From JBBIQZ01 sp037442065 (GTDB lineage: Bacteria > Patescibacteriota > CPR2_A > CG2-30-33-46): DNA of 54,233 bases. Made by a program: the position numbers and the translations under genes. This document shows positions 51,340 to 54,233 of this stretch, in pieces. Below the pieces are notes generated by a model. The model was given only the letters and a program-made list of their open reading frames with translations. It was not told where the DNA came from and did not search any database. Positions within the stretch are counted from its first letter, which is position 1, and each line of letters begins with the position of its first letter. The DNA lies in NCBI GenBank assembly GCA_037442065.1, contig JBBIQZ010000002.1, forward strand, positions 1 through 54,233, written 5' to 3'.

Positions 51340-51639
51340 TCATTTCCAAAGATGTTTTTCAAAATCCATAATTTTACCCTTTTTAATCTCTATTCCCTCT
51401 CTTTTTAACAAACTGATTTTCTTTTCTGTACCTTTTGCATAACCGCCAACCCTTCCATCGCTTTTTATAATTCTATGGCAAGGAATATTTTTAAAATCTT
51501 CATTTTTTCCCAAGGCATTTCCCACCGCCCGGGATAAATTTTTATTCCCCAACTTTAAGGCAATTTTCTTGTAGGTAGCTAACCGACCTTTAGGAATCTT
51601 TTTAACAACTCTAAAAGCTTTTTTCTTAAAATCATCCAT
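51340..51639 (-). CDS. Methylated-DNA-protein cysteine methyltransferase, C-terminal-domain form
   Basis: 99 residues, only the DNA-binding/active-site domain. It has KKIPKGRLATYKKIA, the helix-turn-helix SRAVGNALGKN, the active site NIPCHRII (PCHR with the acceptor Cys), and SDGRVGGYAKGTEKKISLL. It repairs O6-alkylguanine once per molecule; because the Cys is present it is not an alkyltransferase-like (ATL) protein. Confidence 0.93.
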   Translation of the reverse strand: MDDFKKKAFRVVKKIPKGRLATYKKIALKLGNKNLSRAVGNALGKNEDFKNIPCHRIIKSDGRVGGYAKGTEKKISLLKREGIEIKKGKIMDFEKHLWK

Positions 51640-51702
51640 TTTTACAAACGAAGGCCTCGCAATATTATTACATTAGCGAGACCGTAGCCCCTTACTTAAT
51701 TT

Positions 51703-52041
51703 TTAAGTGCGGGGCTTTTCCTCATCTTTATTTTTGGAATCATTGTTAGGAGATAACTTTTCGATTTTTGAGTTTAGACCATCGGCAATTTTACTCAAGT
51801 AATAAGTAACAGAGACAATGATCAAAGTAATAAAAATCGCATAAATAAACATTGCGATTAAACTGCCAGTCTTATTGGGAAAAATAACTTCAAAAAGTTT
51901 TTGAATTGCCGCATTCCAAGCTAAGGCCGCCACCAATCCAAAGGCCGTTACTGTCAAATCCCTTGTTTGAGTAATAATTTTTCGCTGAAGCTCTAGCATT
52001 TCTTCTTTTGTTTTTTTAATAACTTTGTCTTTATCTGTCAT
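51703..52041 (-). CDS. DUF5654-like membrane protein
   Basis: 112 residues: a charged N-terminal helix (about 1-25), then TRDLTVTAFGLVAALAWNAA, the family signature, and a second helix (about 66-88) with an acidic tail. The family is common in CPR and archaea and its function is unknown. It begins 1 base after the MazG-like gene. Confidence 0.8.
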   Translation of the reverse strand: MTDKDKVIKKTKEEMLELQRKIITQTRDLTVTAFGLVAALAWNAAIQKLFEVIFPNKTGSLIAMFIYAIFITLIIVSVTYYLSKIADGLNSKIEKLSPNNDSKNKDEEKPRT

Positions 52042-52042
52042 T

Positions 52043-52348
52043 TTATTTATCCTCTAAAATTCTTTTTTCATCTTCTTTAATAATCTTCGAGACAACATCT
52101 TCTATGTCAAGATTTTTAAGATGAGCTAACCAAACTATCTGTAAAATTATATCACCTATCGCATTTTCTAACCCTTCTTCGCTAAACCTTGCTTTCCTTT
52201 TTTCTTTATTTACATATTGCCTTGCAAGTTCCCCAACTTCCTCCACTAAATGAATAAAGGTATTTTCTTCGGTCGGTTTGTAACCTTGTTTTTTAACCCA
52301 CTTTTTTGAAAATTCGATAATTTGTTTTTGAAATTCTTTTACTTGCAT
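52043..52348 (-). CDS. MazG-like nucleotide pyrophosphohydrolase
   Basis: 101 residues of the all-alpha NTP-PPase fold. The metal ligands lie in HLVEEVGELARQYVN (ExxE about 29-33) and ENAIGDIILQIVWLA (ExxxD). Such single-domain MazG proteins hydrolyse (d)NTPs for pool cleaning. It lies 9 bases after the GIY-YIG gene. Confidence 0.9.
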   Translation of the reverse strand: MQVKEFQKQIIEFSKKWVKKQGYKPTEENTFIHLVEEVGELARQYVNKEKRKARFSEEGLENAIGDIILQIVWLAHLKNLDIEDVVSKIIKEDEKRILEDK

Positions 52349-52357
52349 GATGTTTAA

Positions 52358-52594
52358 TCAAATAAAATGTTTATTGCGGAAAGCTTTTCCTGATGATGAT
52401 TTTAAATATTTTTCAAAGGTTAAAGCCCTTTTCTTACTTTTAAATAATGAATACCATACTAACTCAATTGGTCTAAATTTGGATGTATGTGGAACTTCTC
52501 CTAGTTGGTGTTTTTCGAATCTTGCTTTCACATCTTGAGTGGAACCAACATAAAAATCATTGTTCGATAATTTTAACAAATAAACATAATACAT
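52358..52594 (-). CDS. GIY-YIG single-domain nuclease
   Basis: 78 residues from ATG 52594, with GAGG 9 bases upstream; the longer frame upstream reads into repeats. The fold starts MYYVYLLKLSNNDFYVGSTQ (GIY and YIG as VYL and YVG), then KARFEKHQLGEVPHTSKFRP with the catalytic Arg region, ELVWYSLF and the ALTFEKYLKSSSGK end. It is a UPF0213/YhbQ-type protein, common in CPR. It occupies the place where 23S rRNA would be expected after 16S and tRNA-Ile. Confidence 0.9.
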   Translation of the reverse strand: MYYVYLLKLSNNDFYVGSTQDVKARFEKHQLGEVPHTSKFRPIELVWYSLFKSKKRALTFEKYLKSSSGKAFRNKHFI

Positions 52595-52610
52595 ATTTAT
52601 CATCCTCTGT

Positions 52611-52638
52611 CCAACTCCGCTCATTAGAGCTTCGCTGG
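52611..52638 (+). repeat. Inverted partner of CCA-TGG hairpin (Ile locus)
   Basis: CCAACTCCGCTC-ATTA-GAGCTTCGCTGG, opposite in orientation to the hairpin at the tRNA-Ile 3' end, and nearly the same as 27461-27484 at the Tyr locus. A further TGGCTTGCCA palindrome is at 52660-52669. Confidence 0.6.
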
Positions 52639-52703
52639 ACAAACTTCGCTTTATTCAAATGGCTTGCCAAGCGAAAACTAGGAATTGTTTTAAGTGTGGC
52701 TTG

Positions 52704-52736
52704 CCAAGCGAAGCTTCCAAAGGAAGCAAAGTTTGG
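52704..52736 (-). repeat. CCA-TGG hairpin at 3' end of tRNA-Ile
   Basis: From the tRNA CCA, CCAAACTTTGCTTCC and GGAAGCTTCGCTTGG flank a TTT loop; 11 of 15 positions pair. Pairs differ from the tRNA-Leu copy (C-G to A-T near the base, and near the tip) without losing pairing. It is followed by TGGCAAGCCA and then a linker of about 19 bases that matches the tRNA-Leu copy except at one position. Confidence 0.75.
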
Positions 52737-52810
52737 TGGGCGTGCCTGGATTTGAACCAGGGACCTCTACATTATCAGTGTAGCGCTCTAACCAGCTGAG
52801 CTACACGCCC
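52734..52810 (-). tRNA. tRNA-Ile (GAT anticodon)
   Basis: Acceptor GGGCGTG/CACGCCC, A73, encoded CCA. Anticodon stem CTACA/TGTAG, loop CTGATAA (anticodon GAT), T-loop TTCAAAT. It lies about 195 bases after the 16S 3' end, the position of the usual 16S-23S spacer tRNA, but no 23S follows. Confidence 0.95.
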
Positions 52811-52836
52811 CTAAATAAAAAAACAGAAAACAGTTA

Positions 52837-52888
52837 ACAGATAACATTATAAATTTTAGTTCTTTTCTTTTCAACACTTGTTATCTGT
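52837..52888. repeat. Inverted repeat in 16S-tRNA-Ile spacer
   Basis: ACAGATAACA (52837-52846) and TGTTATCTGT (52879-52888) flank a 32-base AT-rich loop. Two further hairpins, CTCCGGC-CAAAA-GCCGGAG (52946-52964) and TCTAGC-AAAA-GCTAGA (52981-52996), lie just after the 16S 3' end and may guide rRNA processing. Confidence 0.55.
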
Positions 52889-53053
52889 TTTTTGTTCCCT
52901 GTTTACTGACCTTAACAGCTCAAAAATAACAGAAATTACTTAGAACTCCGGCCAAAAGCCGGAGACCGACCTACGATATATCTAGCAAAAGCTAGAAATC
53001 CGTTAGAAAGGAGGTATTCCATCCGCAGATTCCCCTACGGATACCTTGTTACG

Positions 53054-53811
53054 CAACTGTTATCTCTAATTACTTAGAGTGCCGGACTATGTCTTCACCC
53101 TAGTTTCCTAGGGGCTAGCGTATAGTCTCTACGGGGTTAAGGCAGCTTGTATGCCATACATTTTACAATATATGGTTTAACAAGTTCTTTGAATACAGAG
53201 TAAGAATCTTTTTTGATATACAGACGATTTCCTTTGGAGTCAGAATTTATGGTCGTATCAATTTCTTTCTCTTTAAAAAGTTTTTGCAACCTTTTTAAAT
53301 CTTTTAATGAATAATTATGAACCGAAAAATCAACTGTATCTCTATGCTTACAACCATCATCCATAAACCAAATAGCCAATGAAAGTGAATCCAATTTTAA
53401 GTCTTTTGGTAGTTTCTTTCTACCTGCATACCACTTCTTTCTTAGCAAATTTATATCTGGGTGACCAATTGTCCCAAATCTTATTGAATTATGTATTTTA
53501 ACCTCTTGTGGTGAATTGATACAAATTCTTTTAAGTTTAAGATATTTCCACCATACATATTCTTTATGAATTTTAGAATGCTCAATTCGCAATCTGAAGT
53601 TCTTACCAGAAGAACTTAGTGTTCCATCTCCTAATAAACATCCATTTATCACCCCAATTTCTTCATTGAGTAAAGAATATGACTTTAATAAATTTGCTAA
53701 CTTACTCTGCATCTAGCCCAACTTCCCTCGACGTTGTCCTTAATTTTTAATAAGGAGTTCACCGATATAGCTAGATTTTACCATAAGATTACTCCTATGG
53801 GAAGCCGTTAA
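53054..53811 (-). other. Group I intron in 16S rRNA (between E. coli 1495 and 1496)
   Basis: The 5' exon ends in U and the intron ends in G, as group I introns require. P1 is visible: exon GAAGU pairs with intron GCUUC (plus 53801-53805) with the splice-site U-G wobble. The core shows P7 (GACTAT at 53119-53128 with ATAGTC at 53084-53090), P8 (CCCTAG-GAAA-CTAGGG, 53098-53113) and P9 (CTCTAA/TTAGAG, 53064-53079). The homing endonuclease gene sits in a core loop. The insertion splits the decoding-site helix 44. Confidence 0.92.
53137..53712 (-). CDS. Intron-encoded LAGLIDADG homing endonuclease
   Basis: 191 residues. Motif 1 is GVINGCLLGDGTL (20-32) and motif 2 is LSLAIWFMDDGC (110-121); both keep the acidic residue before Gly, so catalysis appears intact. 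Single-chain enzymes of this type cut the intron-less rRNA allele to spread the intron, and some act as maturases. The stop codon lies in the intron core beside P7. The start is the ATG at 53712, close to the P3-P4 segment. Confidence 0.93.
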   Translation of the reverse strand: MQSKLANLLKSYSLLNEEIGVINGCLLGDGTLSSSGKNFRLRIEHSKIHKEYVWWKYLKLKRICINSPQEVKIHNSIRFGTIGHPDINLLRKKWYAGRKKLPKDLKLDSLSLAIWFMDDGCKHRDTVDFSVHNYSLKDLKRLQKLFKEKEIDTTINSDSKGNRLYIKKDSYSVFKELVKPYIVKCMAYKLP

Positions 53812-54084
53812 ACTTCACCCCAATTACCGGTCTTACCGTGGGATCGCAAAAGCGACACTTCGGGTACTACCGACTTTCGTGGTGTGACGGGCGGTGTGTA
53901 CAAGGCCCGAGAACGTATTCACCGCAACATGGCTGATTTGCGGTTACTAGCGATTCCAGCTTCATGAAGGCGAGTTGCAGCCTTCAATCCGAACTAAGAT
54001 TAGTTTTTAAGGATTAGCTCCACATTGCTGTCTTGCAACCTATTATACTAACCATTGTAGCATGTGTGTCGCCCGAGGCATAAG

Positions 54085-54120
<36 letters not shown>

Positions 54121-54179
54121 CTATTACTAGGGCAGTATCGCACGAAAATACAACATGCAATAGGGGTTGCGCTCGTTGA

Positions 54180-54233
<54 letters not shown>

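Noticed and set aside
51340..51639. Alkyltransferase-like (ATL) protein
   Set aside because: ATL proteins lack the active-site Cys; here PCHR is intact, so MGMT is the better call.
52837..52996. CRISPR array or repeat cluster in the 16S spacer
   Set aside because: Only single inverted repeats and small hairpins are present; there are no regularly spaced direct repeats. No CRISPR array or cas gene is seen anywhere in the window.

Overview
The window looks like a chromosomal segment of a Patescibacteria (CPR) bacterium, probably Parcubacteria-like. The signs are an AT-rich genome, compact genes that often overlap by 4 to 8 bases, short versions of standard proteins, typical CPR families (DUF5654, DUF3467, PEGA and RRM proteins, reverse rubrerythrin, sortase) and a 16S rRNA gene split by an intron that encodes a homing endonuclease. 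UGA is used as stop and Trp is UGG, so the genetic code looks standard. Assignment below phylum is inference.

Layout. 1-1.95 kb: a serine recombinase, cut by the window edge, whose stop codon lies inside an antisense tRNA-Gln; a LAGLIDADG gene; degenerate tRNA pieces. 1.95-8.87 kb (minus): a complete F-type ATP synthase operon (atpI/Z-like, B, E, F, H, A, G, D, C) ending with a small beta-carbonic-anhydrase-like gene and a terminator. 8.9-15 kb (minus): envelope and shape genes (murA, mreB, glycosyltransferase, metallo-hydrolase, TagA-type transferase) and gltX. 15-22.2 kb: rarA, PEGA/propeller protein, sortase, tRNA-Leu, yvcK-like gene, RRM protein, DUF3467 and U32 peptidase. 22.4-25.8 kb: a decayed accessory block with reverse rubrerythrin, a C-terminal MFS fragment, xseB, a 5'-truncated xseA and a serine-recombinase remnant abutting tRNA-Trp. 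25.8-28 kb: rpmG, NUDIX, small membrane proteins, four tRNA loci and tRNA relics. 28-52.3 kb: core information genes (TPR, PSP1/RicT, holB, hisS, galT-like, rel, recJ, secDF, thpR, priA, def, fmt, DHH phosphoesterase, rbfA, infB, S1 protein, MGMT, MazG-like). 52.3-54.2 kb: GIY-YIG gene, tRNA-Ile and the 3' part of the 16S rRNA gene (minus) with a group I intron.

How the genes work together. The ATP synthase and SecDF serve membrane energetics and secretion. murA, mreB, sortase and the glycosyltransferases build a Gram-positive-like envelope. def and fmt form the N-formyl-methionine cycle. infB, rbfA and the DHH phosphoesterase form the usual ribosome-maturation and RNA-turnover operon.

The most unusual signals are non-coding. 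(i) A hairpin family starts at the CCA of three tRNA genes (Leu, Tyr, Ile) and shows compensatory base changes. (ii) A 20-bp palindrome is inserted exactly into the D-loop of a tRNA-Tyr relic, with a related copy between atpB and atpE. (iii) Two serine-recombinase C-termini each run into the 3' end of an antisense tRNA. (iv) The 16S intron sits in the decoding site, between E. coli positions 1495 and 1496. (v) tRNA-Ile follows 16S, but no 23S follows it.
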